This document shows, one piece after another, positions 10,027-23,329 of a DNA stretch of 64,000 nucleotides. Under the pieces are notes generated by a model. It was not told the origin of the DNA. It was given only the letters and a program-made list of their open reading frames with translations, and ran no database searches. Origin of the DNA: Excoecaria cochinchinensis (lineage: Eukaryota; Streptophyta; Magnoliopsida; Malpighiales; Euphorbiaceae). The stretch spans positions 8,428,501 to 8,492,500 of the forward strand of contig CANTUQ010000081.1 of assembly GCA_947683425.1 (NCBI GenBank), written 5' to 3'. The position numbers and the translations under genes were made by a program. How positions within the stretch are numbered: position 1 is the stretch's first letter; the number at the start of each line of letters is the position of its first letter.

Positions 10027-11859
10027 GCGCCTAGGTGAAAAGGCAAAATGGCTTTCAAGGATGAGGATAGACCATCAGCAGCGGTAGCTGTGTTGGCAGG
10101 AGCAGAAGTTGATTAGCTGTTTAGAATGTTCTTTTTATTTTTGATCTATTTAGTAATGACATTTTGATTTCACTAATATGATGAATGCTTTGGCTTACTT
10201 GTGTTATATCTCTTATGATTTCATCATGCATCATAGTGCACCCAGGCATACTACCACCATGACATGCATAAAAAAAAATCAAATCAAAATAATGCATTCA
10301 TAATGTATCATAGGATGTACATATCAACATACTCGCATTGCATATGTGCATAAACATTGTGTGCTAGGGCACACACATACAGCTGCATATCATAGAGTAC
10401 ACATATTAGCATATATCATTAAGTCGGTCATTATACATATCATGCACTACAGACATCTTGCATCTTCCACATTGCGTGCCATATTATGAACGTGCATTAT
10501 CATACATGAATTATGTCATGTACATATAATTTCTTCATCATGCATGTTAGTCATTGTATATACTAATGCATGTCTTGCATGCTCATACCATGTAAATACG
10601 CATATTTTGTGAACGCTATTTGTTTCGTGCAGACACTTTCATTGCATGCCTCGTATTGCACGCATACTCCGCTCACTGTACACAATCATTCTTATGCTGT
10701 GTCCCATCTCATGTGCATTATCTGTATATGTTTTGCACTTCTATAAATGTGAGTTTTGCCACTCCTCGCGACTCATTGGTGCATATTACCATGCTAGGTC
10801 GCCTTCACCTTACATCATGTATTCGTATCTTATCTAAATCATGCCATGTTCACATGTACCATATATCATGAACATTCATCCCCATACTGTGCCATAGGTT
10901 GTACTCATGCTTTCATCGTATACATGTACCGTTATTATAGGTTGCACTGAAAATTTATGCATGCACGTCATTTGTCATGCATTGTTCACACATTCACACT
11001 CACTTATAATTTTTTGTTAATATTTTACACTCATACATTTTTGCACATATTTCATGTACACATTTTTACACAAAATGTTTTTACACATGTTTCGCACATA
11101 TAATTCCTTACACGCATTGCTAATATACATGACGCTATTGCATATGCCATTCAATATACATGATTTTAATGCATAATTTGTGCATATTCAAAAAAAAAGA
11201 ACAAAAAAAAAAGAGAGAGTTTTTGTGCCTACACGATTTTTGTGCATATACATTTTTGATAGAATAAAAATATTTTTGTGTTAAGCTGTATCCTAAAATG
11301 CTGACATGTTTGCACCTCATTAAGGTACCTCTGATTCACGGTTTGACTCTGCCTAAGTAGTTCTCAACTATGAATGGATTTGATCTTAACTCTAGAAATC
11401 TGAGTTTCATTCCACTTTGAATTAAGTAAGGGGTACATATGTTTGATCTTTAAGAGCTAGATCACATGAAAATATTTGACTATATCATGTAATGTCTAAA
11501 TTCCGAGCACTTTTGGCCCGTTTTGAAAATAAACTAAAAAATCTAGTTGCAATTAGGGGATTGGATGAAAACTCACTAAGAGCACTAGAGCCTTTCCGAT
11601 TACCCGTCAAAGCGACCCCGGATAAGGCTGAACCTAGAAAATGATTTAGGCACCATTTCTTTGTATAGCTCTCTAAATGACCAATTCCTACCCTTATTTT
11701 ACAATCGCTTCATAGCCCCTTGAGCCTTTATTTTGGTATGCTAAACGCGTGCCAGTTTTGTTGTTATCTACATTAAAACTACCTTTCGCCTAAAATAATT
11801 TTGGCTTCCCTTTAGAAGAATGGCCGCTCTAGTAAAGATGGATGCACATTCCCATATTC
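10027..11859 (+). other. T2 noncoding interior, CATGCA/ACACAT-rich
   Basis: No gene seen. About 10200-11330 is dominated by alternating purine-pyrimidine words (GCATGC, TGCATA, ACATAC, CATGTAC) without a clear period, then ordinary AT-rich sequence to 11859. Open frames here are short and biased by the words. Confidence 0.7.
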
Positions 11860-12225
11860 TCTTGAGCTATCAAAAATTGTCCCAGCAAAAGTGGGTTTAC
11901 ACTTCTGAAAGAGATTTTTAATCATTGATGATCTTTGAGGCTTGACCATTGGCAATCCTTTGGGCCATCAAAAATTCACCCTGATAAGAATGGGTTTGCA
12001 CTTTGAGAAGAAATTTTCAATCATCGATAATTTTTTGAGGTTACCAAAAATTGCCCCGATGAAAATGGATTTGCACTTTGGGGAAAAGAGCCTCAATTTT
12101 TGACAATTCTTTGAGCTACCAATAATCACCCTATTAAGGATGGGTTTACCCCTTGAAAAATTTTCAATCATCGATAATCTTTGGGCTACACTTCTGGAAA
12201 GGGGTTTGATTCATCGATAAACTTT
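11860..12225 (+). repeat. Imperfect tandem repeat, roughly 90-100 bp unit, about four copies
   Basis: Repeated units carry CAAAAATTG/CACCCTGATAAG, ATGGGTTTGCACTTTG and TTTCAATCATCGATAATC. Copies are about 80% alike by eye. Part of the hypervariable 3' region of T2. Confidence 0.7.
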
Positions 12226-12236
12226 TTGTGTAGTTA

Positions 12237-12420
12237 GAGACATGAGTTTGCGAAGCAAAAAACGAAAAAAAAAAGAGCGAAAAGAAAAAAAATCGAAATT
12301 GAAGAAAAAATAGAAAAAAAAAAGAAGAAAAAAAAATCGAAATTGAAAAAAAAAACCGAAATTGAAAAAAAAAAGCGAAAAAAAGAAGAAAAACGAAAAA
12401 AAGAGAAGAAAAATGGTAGG
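12237..12420 (+). repeat. Purine-rich low-complexity block
   Basis: Runs of A with GAAAAAA, CGAAATTGAA and AGCGAAAA units, almost pyrimidine-free on the plus strand. Phenylalanine-rich open frames on the minus strand are artefacts. Confidence 0.8.
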
Positions 12421-13799
12421 GCCCAAGATAATACCCCTTGATGAGTTTCAATAGCTATTTTTTTAGCTTAATTTTTATGCTGAGCTTGATGAGATCAAGT
12501 ATTACCAAATTCAAATTCAAGAGTATCTAGATAGTATACAATTGGGGTTGGGAATGGTCCTTCCATCCGTCGAATAAACGCTGCGGCCATTTTTCTCTAA
12601 TGACCTGATCCTCCTTTGATAGCCAATTACCTGAGCCTAACGTTACAACCAAAGTAAGACCTATTGATTCTGGGTTTGGCCTTATCTAACTAGCGGAGAT
12701 GACCTTCTAGTAAGGTTTGGTACATAGGAAGAGGCGTATGGTGTCTCTTGAGCTTCAAGCGGAAATCCACGAGTGCATTTGCATTCAAGTTGAGTCTTGT
12801 CCTCGACAATGCAACTAGAATTTGCTTTCCAGTGATGAAAAACTCTGTTTTGGCCTTTGCACATACACACAGAGATCGCATGGTATGCCTCGTATTCACA
12901 TGCTGATTTAGTAAACATTGATACTTACGTGTTTACTTTCTTGCACTTCATTGGGAATGACTCCCAAATTCTTTTGATGAGATTAAATCAGTTGAGAATG
13001 TGGTTCATTCAGTATGCTCAAAGGCAGATAGAAACTCGAGTTTGAGGTACCTAATAGGTTGCACTCGTTTTATAATCTTGGGGTATTTCTTATCACTACC
13101 CATGAAAATGATACTTTGCGTACACTCTCAGCAATATTCTTTGTACATATGCTTTTTGCAAATGTTTTTACACATAATTGTAGCAAATATTCTCAATAAA
13201 TAGTTTTACATGTACAATTCTTGGTGCATGTCTTTTGGCATAAGAGCTTTAGCGAATACATTTCATAAGTGCTTTTGACGCATGTCCTTTGCCAGCATCT
13301 TGCATCCACATTTTTCGCATGCATTCAATACACATATATGTGATTTTTCCTACATATGTTTCATACACATAGTTGTATATGCACACATCGCACACACCCA
13401 ATTCCTTACATAGCTTTCATGTATATAACATATCCCACCTGTTTTTGCATACGATTTTTTACATCTATGCCAATAAATGACTCTTTACCACATGCATGAT
13501 CATTTGCATGCATGGTCATTTGCACATAGTTTGCATACATAATCCCTTGTATATATTTATCATGCATGAACTTTTGCATGTCTCTCTCATTCATGATCAT
13601 TTGCAAACATGTTAGAATAACGATTCTTAACGCATGTTCCATAATCTTCCACATGGATATAAGCCATTGGCATATATGACATACGCATAAGCATTTCAGG
13701 GTCATAGTCCTTTGCATGTCATTTCATAAATGCATAGCCTTTCACATGCATTCCATGCATACATGGTGTCCAACGCACACTAGATAGTATACATCAGTC
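12421..13799 (+). other. T2 noncoding interior
   Basis: No gene seen. 12421-13060 is unique-looking; 13130-13790 returns to GCATGC/ACATA words like those at 10200-11330. Confidence 0.65.
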
Positions 13800-14262
13800 C
13801 CACGTAGACAAGCTTAAATCCTCTGAAAAGGCAATTCTCCAAAGCCTTCTCAAAAGGCAATTCTCAAGCCCTCTGAAAAAGCGATTCTTAATCAACCAAA
13901 ATCCTCTCCGGGGGCAAGTCAACCTAAGTCCTCTCAAGAGGCAAAGCAAATCAACCAAAGTCCTCTCCGGGGCAATCAGTTCTCTAAGTCCTCTCAAGAG
14001 GCGATTCTTATCCCTCTGCATACATTTCTCATGCTTGAACATTTGCATGCATAGCTTTCCATGTGCATTCCATGCATACATAGTGCTCGACACTCCTCTC
14101 AAAGTCCTCTGAAGGGGCAAAATTTCTAAGTCCTCCGAGGGGGCGAGGCAAAATCTAAAAGTCCTTTGAGGAGGCACAATCTCAAAGTCCTTTGAGTGGG
14201 CAAAATTTCTAGGTCTTCTGAGGAAGCAAAGATCTCAAAGTCCTATGAGGAGGCAAAATCTG
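13800..14262 (+). repeat. Short tandem repeat with CCTCTNAAGAGG words
   Basis: About twelve imperfect units of 30-40 bases around AAGTCCTCTCAAGAGGCAA and AAAGTCCTNTGAGGAGGCAA. The core CCTCT..AGAGG is an inverted repeat, so each unit can fold. Interrupted near 14010-14100 by GCATGC-type sequence. Confidence 0.75.
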
Positions 14263-14814
14263 AAAGTCTTTTGAGTAGGAAGCAAGCCTATTCATGCATG
14301 CCATGCCGGGGGCAAGCAGGTAAGTTTTTCTATCATAAGATGTACGCTCACACACATCACACAAAGTGTACAAAATTTGAATTCAAATATATATATACAT
14401 TTTGCACACATGCTCCCATACACACACAATATTTTGTATATATTGCCATGTGCGTGACTTAGGGGAAAGGTCCGAATAGAACCCATGCTTAAAGGTGATC
14501 CAAATGATGGGTTCAGCCCAACGTTATCAGGCACTACCCAGAAAAGCGGGCCTGTTCATACACGCCGTGCCGGGGGACAACCGGGCAAGCAACATAACTT
14601 TCAACCGATCTCTCATTTCCAGAAAATCAAAGGCTCTCAGTGAGTGTCAAAGCCTCTCGGTGAGCATCCAAGTCTCCCAGCGAGCGTCAACTGACGATGA
14701 CCCCAACAGGCAGGTGCCGTTACAAGTACGTATCTCTTTTATAATTTACCCTACAAATTTGCGTCTTCCTTTTTTGCAGAAAAAAAAAGATAGTTCAAGA
14801 TAAATATCAGTGAT

Positions 14815-16400
14815 AGAGCAGATCGCAATCGGGACTGCAGTTAGAGAACACTGCATCTCACAATCGAAGGACTGCAGTTAGAGAACACTGCATCTCACAA
14901 ACTGAAGTTGCAGTTAGAGAACACCGCTCTTCACATCAAGATCACGATCAGAGAGTACCTTGTCTCACAGTTCACACGGCAGCCAGAGAGTGCTACGCAC
15001 CTTGCAGATCGGATGGGGGTTAGCAGGGGAACTTCAGATCGAAGCTGCAGTTAGAGAAACACTGCTCTTCACACTGAGATTGTAGTCAGAGAGTGCTACA
15101 TCTCACAGTTCACGCGGCAGCCAGAGAGTGCTACGCACCTTGCAGACCAGATGGGGGTTAGCAGGGGAACTTTAGATCGAAGCTGCTGTTAGAGAAACAC
15201 TGCTCTTCACACCGAGATTGTAGTCAGAGAGTACTACATCTCACAGTTCGCACGGCAGCCAGAGAGTGCTACGCACCTTGCAGACCGGATGGGGGTTAGC
15301 AGGGGAACTTTAGATCGAAGCTGCAGTTAGAAAAACACTGCTCTTCACACCGAGATTGTAGTCAGAGAGTACTACATCTCACAGTTCACGCGACAGCCAG
15401 AGAGTGCTACGCACCTTGCAGACCAGATGGGGGTTAGCAGGGGAACTTTAGATCGAAGCTGCAGTTAGAGAAACACTGCTCTTCACACCGAGATTGTAGT
15501 CAGAGAGTACTACATCTCACAGTTCGCGCGGCAGCAAGAGAGTGCTACGCACCTTGCAGACCGGATGAGGGTTAGCAGGGGAACTTCAGATCGAAGCTGC
15601 AGTTAGAGAAACACTGCTCTTCATATCGAGTTTATAGCAAGAGAGCGCTACATCTCTTTAACCCTGCGCAAGCTGAGATGAGGCCAGCAGAAGTCGAAGC
15701 TACAGTTAGAGAAACACTGCTCTTCATATCGAGTTTGTAGCCAGAGAGCGCTACATCTCTTCAACCCTGCGCAAGCCGAGACGAGGCCAGCAGAAGTAGA
15801 AGTTGCAGTTAGAGAAACACTGCTCTTCACAGCGGATTTGTAGTCAGAGAGTGCTACATTTCCTCAACCCTGCGCAAGCCGAGATGAGGCCAGCAGAAGC
15901 AGAAGCTGCAGTTAGAGAAACACTGCTCTTCACACTGAGTTTGTAGCCAGAGAGCGCTACATCTCCTCAACCTTGCGCAAGCTGAGACGAGGCTAGCAGA
16001 AGCAGAAGCTGCGGTTAGAAAAACACTGCTCTTCACACCGAGATTACAGTCAGAGAGTGCTGCATCTCACAAACTCCGTGCAGGCCGAGACGAGGCTAGC
16101 GGAACACTGGTGGTAGAACAGACCACAGATCGAGCTTACAGTCAGAGAGTACTGCATCTCACAAACTCCGTGCAAGCCGAGACAAGGCTAGCGGAACACT
16201 GGTGGTAGAACAGACCACAGATCGAGATTACAGTCAGAGAGTACTGCATCTCACAAACTCCGTGCAGGCCGAGACGAGGCTAGCGGAACACTGGTGGTAG
16301 AACAGACCACAGATCGAGATTACAGTCAGAGAGTACTACATCTCATAACCAGGGTTGTAGTCAGAGAGCACTACATCTCACCAAAGCTGCGTGAGCCGAG
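14815..16400 (+). repeat. T2 3' satellite-like region, three tandem repeat families
   Basis: A basic unit of about 45-50 bases (CAGAGAGTACTACATCTCAC and relatives) is organised into higher-order repeats. From about 14990 to 15640 the period is about 140 bp (marker GGGTTAGCAGGGGAACTT near 15014, 15155, 15295, 15435 and 15571). From about 15640 to 16040 it is about 100-105 bp (marker AAGCCGAGATGAGGCCAGCAG). From about 16040 to 16340 it is about 92 bp (marker GCGGAACACTGGTGGTAGAA), three copies. Tat/Ogre 3' untranslated regions are known sources of plant satellites. Short leucine/serine-rich frames here are artefacts. Confidence 0.9.
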
Positions 16401-16547
16401 ACGAGGCCAGCAGAAACAGGTCGAAACGAGACCGGTAAGGGCACATGTACCTACGCAACAAGGTGAGGTCCGACATCCCCAGGTATGTAATTCTCTCTCT
16501 TCTTTCTTTGAATTTTGGCTCACCTAGGTGTCTACCACTAGCTTCTC

Positions 16548-16563
16548 CAAAATTGGGGGCAAC
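16548..16563 (+). other. T2 polypurine tract
   Basis: AAAATTGGGGGCAAC directly before the right LTR, the plus-strand priming site for reverse transcription. The G-run followed by CAAC is common in Tat-type elements. Confidence 0.65.
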
Positions 16564-17994
16564 TGTATACACCGGGTCCCGAGTCGGGTAAAGTGATTTT
16601 GGGTCCTTAGTAATTCCCTCCGAAAAAATAAAAATATATAATATAGATTAGGTAGATAAAATTAGAAGTTAATTATTAATGTTGGGTTAATTTAATTTAT
16701 TAATATTGTATGTTTAATTAGATAATTAAAATGCATGAAATATTAAATATTAATTAGTTAATATGTGAAGTGTTTAATTAATTAGATAAATTATATGATA
16801 TATTAAATAGATTAAATTTATTAAGATGTAAAATATGTAAAGTTTAATTAATATGTAATGTTTAAATTAATTAATGTGTGTTATTTAATTAAGTTAAAGT
16901 AATTAAAAAACTAAAAATGGAGGAAATTACCATTATGACCCAAAAGCCATCCCTAATTTTAAGGTATAAGAAGAAAACAATGAAGGGAAATGAGGGGGCT
17001 CTCTCTTTCGGCAACTAGGGAAATTAGAAAGAAAAAAAAAAGAAAATTGAGAGCAAGAGGAGAGAGAGCTCTCTCGGCTGGAAAAAAAACACAGACCAAG
17101 AACAAAGAAAAAGAAAGGAAAAGAAAAGAAAAAGAAAGGAAAAGAGAGAGAGCAAGAAAGAACTGAGAGCAAAAAGAAATCAAAGCAAAGAAACAAAAGA
17201 GAAAGGCAAATAGAAAGAAGAAATAAGAAAAGAGAGGAGCAGACCCAGACCCACGACGCCGGAAAAGGGAAAGAAAAAGGGGGAAGGAGGCGAGGCTTCC
17301 GCCGGCCATCCACGGCGCCGAACCGCCGCACATGCCCTGCCGGAGTGAAGAGGAGACCCAGACGCACCGAACGGCAGCCTCCGATCAGCTATCGGCGCCG
17401 GCGTGTAGGAGATCGGAGGAATCGGAGCTGGACGCTTTTACGCGTTTTCCGACCACAGGCCGCCTCCTTCCGGCGCGTGACCACCGGCGTTCGACTCCCG
17501 GCGCTCCGATCTACCATCCGGTGTTGCCGGTGTCTCCAACGGCCGCTCCGACGAGCCTTCGGCGAGGGAAATCCGGTGAGCCTATTTTATATTTATTTAT
17601 TTTAATATATTATTAATTAATATTAATTAATATTATTATTTATTTATTTATTTATTTATTATTATTATTATTTATTTATTTATAATTCTGTTTTTATTAT
17701 TTTTATTATTTTATTTAATATTTATTATTCTGTTTTTGTGATTATGTTAATTATTTGTTATTTATTATTCTTTTATTAATTAATATTAATATTATTAATT
17801 ATTATTATAATATATTTATTTATTTTCTGTTTATTATATTATTATTATTATTATCCTTTTTTATTTATTTATTATTAGTATTGTTGAGCTATATTAATAT
17901 TGTTGTTATTAATATTATTTATTTTATGTTTATCTATTATTATTATTATTATTATATTTATTTAATTTCTTTTATTATTATCATTATTTTTATC

Positions 17995-18026
<32 letters not shown>

Positions 18027-19336
18027 TAATATTGTTATTAATTAATTGTTATATTTATTATTTATGTTATGTTCATTTATTTTATAATATTAGCATTATT
18101 ATTATTATTTGCATTATTGCTATTATTATTATTATTATTATCATTATTTTATCCATTCATAATTACTATCATCATTTTATATTTATTTATTATTCATTAT
18201 TATTTTATGATATTATTATTAGCACTATTATTTTTATTGGCATTAATCATTTTAATTGTCATTTGTGCTTTTATATTCATTAACTCTCAATTTATTTCAT
18301 TCAATTATTTATTTAATTATTTATTCATTTACTTCTCATTTAATTTAATCCTTTATTCAATCATTCATTTGTTTATTTATTTATTCAATTGTTTATTTAT
18401 TCACGATTAACAAATATCATTTTTCTATTTTGACTGCAATGCGGGAGGCATGTGGTTTTTCTAAGAAGTACGGGCGGAACATGTAAATTAGGATGAATTT
18501 ATTTATTTATTCGAAAAATATGTAATTACTATTTTATTTCATTTTATGTATTTGTGGTCTGTAATAATAAAATAATTTTCGACCGCTCTTAAAAAGAACC
18601 ACCACACAAATGTTTTATACTAAATCGAATATTTGTTAACAAAACAGGACCAACGTCCTCGTTTTCATACCAAACTAAAAGATCTAAATCGATTTGAGAA
18701 TTCTATACTTTTTTTTTTTAAAATGAATATTTGGGAATCAACGTTCCCATCTAAATGAATAACCCGTTTTATGCATGTATTGCACTCTTTATAAAAGGGA
18801 GTTGTATTCCGCTCCTTGTATTATTGTAATTTTATTTTATACTTTTTACGCTTTAATTCTATTTTATCTTATGCTCTTAAATGGATAAATGCGCCTTCAA
18901 TCAATTGCATCGTGTGGAGAGAGAGCGAATTAATGATAATTAAAATTTAATCATAAAATAATCGAGGTAGAAATAGATGAGAAATCCCGAACCCAGCTCT
19001 GGTCTTTGGGCTCAAAGAGGCTAGAGGTCTACCCTCCAAGACACCTTTTTGTGCCACGAGACTTTAGCGCTAATCCTAGGCTCCTTAGGGCGAGAGGTTT
19101 ACCTTCCAAGACCCCTCTGGCTGGCCCAAAATGGATACTAAGCGTAGTCTTAGGCTCTCCGAGGCGAGAGTAACTTTCCAAATGTTCTATTGGGTGGCGA
19201 CTCCATGAAACCTCCTTGTTGCCCAATATAGACGCACTTGCGATTTATTGCAAGCTGTCAACGGACCCACAAATGCCCCGATCGCCCTCAAGCGGGCGGT
19301 CCCATGGGCGGCCGTGGGGATCCGGCGCGCGTCACA
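16564..19336 (+). repeat. T2 right LTR
   Basis: Begins TGTATACACCGGGTCCCGAG and ends GCGCGTCACA, followed by the GTACC duplication. It lacks about 50 bases relative to the left LTR, partly in the microsatellite and AT-rich parts. It has the same GC-rich block (17260-17575) and ATT block (about 17595-18415). Confidence 0.9.
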
Positions 19337-19341
19337 GTACC

Positions 19342-20441
19342 CATGAGAGAAATCTCCCCAGATTAGAGAAATGCCTTGGAGCAGTGCTAGTAGCTAAGAC
19401 CTCAGCCGTCTTTCTTGTGCCACTGCTGGAGCCAACTGGCCTACTCGCCCCCTGGCTACCACTGCCCTTCTTGGCATAACCCTCATTGTTTGCCCTTCTC
19501 GCGAGATACTCTCCCTCTGCCTCAATGGTGATATCCTTCAAAGATTTCCAGTCCCTTAGACCCTTCATCTTTAGCCCATCTCTCAGATACGGGCTAGTAT
19601 TCTTGATAAAAAGCCAAATCTGATCTTGAGTATCTAGTTTTTTCTTCATTTCCATCACCCGGTTCCTCCATCGGGTCAGATACTCATGGAAGGACTCACC
19701 GGACTTCTACTGCAGCAACTTCAAGTCCTTCAGGGTCACCTCTATCCTCGTGCTGCAGTCGTATTGCCTGAGCAATTCTTCCGTCAGTAAGTCCCAATCC
19801 TCTTTAGTCCTCCGGTCTAGGCCATGGTACCAATTTACCGCCAGGCCAATTAAGCTCAGATAGAAGTACTCTATTTTCTGCCTCTTTATTAAAGTAGTAC
19901 CCTTCATCTCCAGCGATTACTACTTTATGTGGGCGGTAGGATCAGAAGTGCCATCAAATTTTGGGACGTCCGGCATTTTAAAGTTCATAGGGATCACATC
20001 CTCTCCCTCCAATTTTTTATCCTTAGGATTCATCCCTCATCCTCGAGTTAATATCTTGGTCATCGCTTTAAATTTTTTCTCCATCTTTTTCCAGATGGCT
20101 TCTTCAGTTTGAGGTGCCTTTCCCCTCACTGACACTTGTTCCTCATACTCGTCTTCTTCCCAATCCTCATCTACCCTACGGGCTGGCCCCCTTCTCTACC
20201 CTGCCTACATATTGGCCCTTAAGTCCACTAGCAGTGGATGAATCTCTTCGACTAAGTCTTCTCTGACCTCCTCCTGTTCATTTTATCTCATGGAAGGAGG
20301 AACTAGGTTCTATGGTGTGACAGGCTAGGCCATATTTGTCATCATGGACATCATCCTGTTTTTAAAATCTTCAAATTGTCTGCCCACTTCCTTAGCTATC
20401 ATGGCCCTGGTGGCATCTGCTCCTCTTGGTGAATTGGTCAT
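19342..20441 (-). pseudogene. T1 gag, N-terminal and capsid part
   Basis: Starts at ATG 20441 (minus strand), reading MTNSPRGADATRAMIAKEVG and then a Retrotrans_gag-type capsid. Recognisable pieces are YFYLSLIGLAVNWYHGL and DWDLLTEELLRQYD (19907-19707) and LRDWKSLKDITIEAEGEYLA (within 19658-19332). Stops and a frame change between these pieces show decay. The reading ends at HFSNLGRFLSWVL, where T2 is inserted, and resumes at 5048. Gag forms the particle shell and packages element RNA. A gag start near 20711 is less likely, because the sequence above 20441 aligns with the T2 leader. Confidence 0.7.
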
Positions 20442-21355
20442 TTCACAATTTATGGAGAACTGAGAGGATGTAGTGTGACTGCTTTCGGAGACTAACTCTG
20501 AAAACTCTACCCTTTTCGGTAGCTCAAAGAATGGATTTCTGCGTAGCTGCCCCTGAGGACCTCTCGACCACCTAGGTAGATCTATGATGGCTACAAAACA
20601 TATCGGGTCAGGATGATGCATGAATGATATAAGATGTATGATCGTGCTATGCAGCACCCACAAATCACATGCAAGCACATAGGTTCTTCCAATCTTATCC
20701 CTCCGGCACACGAGGTCATAGTCTCTTTCCTAGGTGGGCTTGGTCCATGGGTTAACAGGGAACTCGATGAACGCGCATAGTGCACGGTGAAAAATCGGCA
20801 ACATAACCTCTCTTAACTAGTGCACAGATGCATGGGCTATGATCGTTGCGTATTTAGTCAATCCGAATAAATTGACATGGGCCTATCGGGGCATGAAAGC
20901 CTTTGATTAGGTGACCAATCAAATTATCTGGGTTTGTCTAATATATAATGATCCATACAGCAAGCATAGTATTACGGTTCATACCACTTAGGGGAAGTAT
21001 CTACTTTCATTACATGAGCTTTGGCTGAGGTGATGTTACTTTAGGGCTACCCAAGCATAGTCCCTGCCAACGGATCTATTTCATCAAGAGCATAAAGACC
21101 GGCCGGGTCTCCATTTAATATACCATAATAGTACGAGGCTTGGGCTGGTGATTATCCTTAACACTTCCCTACATTAAGTGAACGTAGGGTCGTGCTTTGG
21201 GAATGCACCAGGTTTAAAAGAGGGACCAAGCTAGCATAGATCTAAGGCTCTAATGAGATGTAATGCAAATTTTCGAAAAGGAATGAAATTCTTAAATTAA
21301 AACTCAATTAGATGTTTTAACTAAGGTACTTTCAAAGTGAATTCTCATTATAGTC
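20442..21355 (-). other. T1 untranslated leader
   Basis: No gene seen. It aligns with the T2 leader (7897-9069), for example GGGAAGTGTTAAGGATAATC and CATGCTTGGGTAGCCCTAAA-like segments, supporting kinship of T1 and T2. Confidence 0.7.
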
Positions 21356-21372
21356 CCCCAGTGGAGTCGCCA
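21356..21372 (-). other. T1 primer binding site
   Basis: Minus strand TGGCGACTCCACTGGGG starting two bases after the LTR end. Same type as T2. Confidence 0.75.
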
Positions 21373-22454
21373 TTGCGACGCCGAACCCCGGGAGGCCCCG
21401 ACACCCAATAGAATATTGGGAAAGGTCGTCTAGCCTCACTGAGCCGAAGATAGCGCATGTGTGTCTATTTTAGGCAATCAGAGATATTTTGGACACCTCC
21501 TTCCAATAGAACATTGGGAGGATCATCTAATCTCGTGAAGCCTAAGACGATGTATATACGTCTATTTTGGACAAGCCAGAGATATTTTAGACACCTCTTT
21601 CAAATAAAACACTGAAAAGATCATGTAATCTCGTGGAGCCTAAAATAATGCACATTGGGCCTATTTTGGGCAACAAGAGATATTTTGGAGACCAAATCCC
21701 AATAGAACATTGAGATGGTCCTCTAACGTCATTGAGCCTAAGATTAGAGATGGTTCGAGACTCCCCATTTATTCATACCTTCGTTAAATTATAATTGAGC
21801 TTTGAATTTAACATTTCATTCCATTTTCTCGTTCAATTAAAAGCAATAATTAAAGTGTTATAGCAATCATATAATGAAAGCAGTAAATAAAAGTAAGATT
21901 AAAATAAAGTAAATAAAAAGTACAATAGATTACAATAAAACTAGAGGCGGAATACAACCCCCATTGAAAATGACATGTAAATCATACATCAAACGGGATA
22001 TTCGTTAAAGATGAGGACATTGGTTCTCGCATGCATACTTACAAAATAATTTTAGGATGTCAATTTTATCTGATGAGAGAAATAGGACATTGGTCCTCAA
22101 TTTATTAATGAAAAATCCTAGTTCAATTATTATAAATATTTAACCATTTTCATATATTGGCAAAATAAAATAATATTTACAATAATGATACATGAGATAA
22201 AAAGAGATAAGGGTAAAAGAATAAACCCGAGTGAAGATCCTCAGATCATTGCGACATCTTCCATTTTTAATAACCCGAAGCCATCAAATAAAGCAACAAA
22301 ACCCACAAAAATAAAAATCATGTTAGTACCACAATTAAGATAAAATAAGCGTGAAAAATAAACAATGGTAAAAATCCATAAAGAATTATCAGAAAAATAA
22401 TGAGAAAAATAAGTGGCAAAAGAAGGTAAGAAAATGAAGGGGAAAAGGCCCAGG

Positions 22455-22565
22455 GACGGCCCATGGCACATGAGCGACGAGTGTCCCTGGGCCGACCGAC
22501 GGATGGAGGCAAAATCCCTCGACGGCCCGTCGCTCGGCTGAGCGACGGCCGTCGATGGAGCTTCT
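22455..22565. repeat. Word cluster 1 in the T1 LTR
   Basis: GACGGCCCGTCGCTCGGCTG and AGCGACGGCCGTCG: short inverted GC words (GCGACGG / CCGTCGC) in an AT-rich LTR. Confidence 0.7.
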
Positions 22566-23329
22566 GCCCGTCGGTTGCCTTAGGCCCAGAAAAAGAAGAA
22601 AATCAAATAAAAAACTTTTTATTTTAAATAAAATGAGATTTTGTGGGTAAAATCAATATGAGAAGATTAAATGTAGTGGAGATTGGTCCAAAATGTTTAC
22701 CCTCGAAATATTACCTCTGAAGGTGAATGTCGTGTGATTTCTGTTCCTCGAGTTCTAAAAGCATTGATCAATGATGTGTAGTTTTAGGAGATTTTTGGCT
22801 GTAAAAATCGTGTTTTCGAAAACGAATCAAGAAAAGAAAATTATATTTTTCCTTCTTGATGTTTTGATAGCAATTATGAATGCTAAAAGGCTAGATCGAA
22901 TAGAAACAAATTGATTTCATCCTCTCAGATTTTCCTTAATTTGAAGAATATTTGATGAAAATCTCACAAAAATAAAAGTGAAAAACTTTTGTAGGAAAAT
23001 TCTCTGTTAAAAATTGCAAAACTCTTTTTTTGTAAAAACTGCCAACCCCGAATAATGAGCTTCCATCCCCTATTTATAGTTTTTGGAAAATAATTCAAAT
23101 AAATTCAAATTTAGAATTTAAATTTTAAAAAGATTTCAGAAATCAAAATCAAATCCGAATGATTTTTAAAATATTATCAAAATCAAATCCAAAATTTGAT
23201 TTTATTTGAAAAGATTTGAAAGATATAGGAAATCTAGGAAAATATATTTGAAAAGATACCAAAATCTTGGAAATATATTTTATATCTTTTAAAAATCTGG
23301 AAAATCCCGCTGGATCCTGTTGCAATTCA

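Larger units (their letters stand above)
5054..19336 (+). mobile_element. T2: complete non-autonomous Tat-type element, 14.3 kb
   Basis: Two LTRs (2824 and 2773 bp), a primer site, a polypurine tract and a 5-bp target duplication are all present. The only coding trace in the 8.7-kb interior is a gag-like frame at 9070-10026 that lacks the capsid domain; there is no protease, reverse transcriptase or integrase. The rest of the interior is low-complexity sequence and tandem repeats. Its leader and gag resemble T1, so it was probably mobilised by a T1-like partner. Tat/Ogre elements are known for long repeat-rich 3' untranslated regions; this is an extreme example. Confidence 0.85.

Noticed and set aside
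14815..16400. CRISPR-like appearance of regularly spaced repeats
   Set aside because: Repeat and spacer are both repeated, units vary in length, and the array is bounded by a polypurine tract and LTR of a plant retrotransposon.
5054..19336. T2 as an autonomous element
   Set aside because: No protease, reverse transcriptase, RNase H or integrase motifs in any frame of the 8.7-kb interior.
22241..22512. Hydrophobic minus-strand frames resembling membrane proteins
   Set aside because: AT-rich LTR sequence of T1, no start context or conservation; overlapping frames give different 'proteins'.
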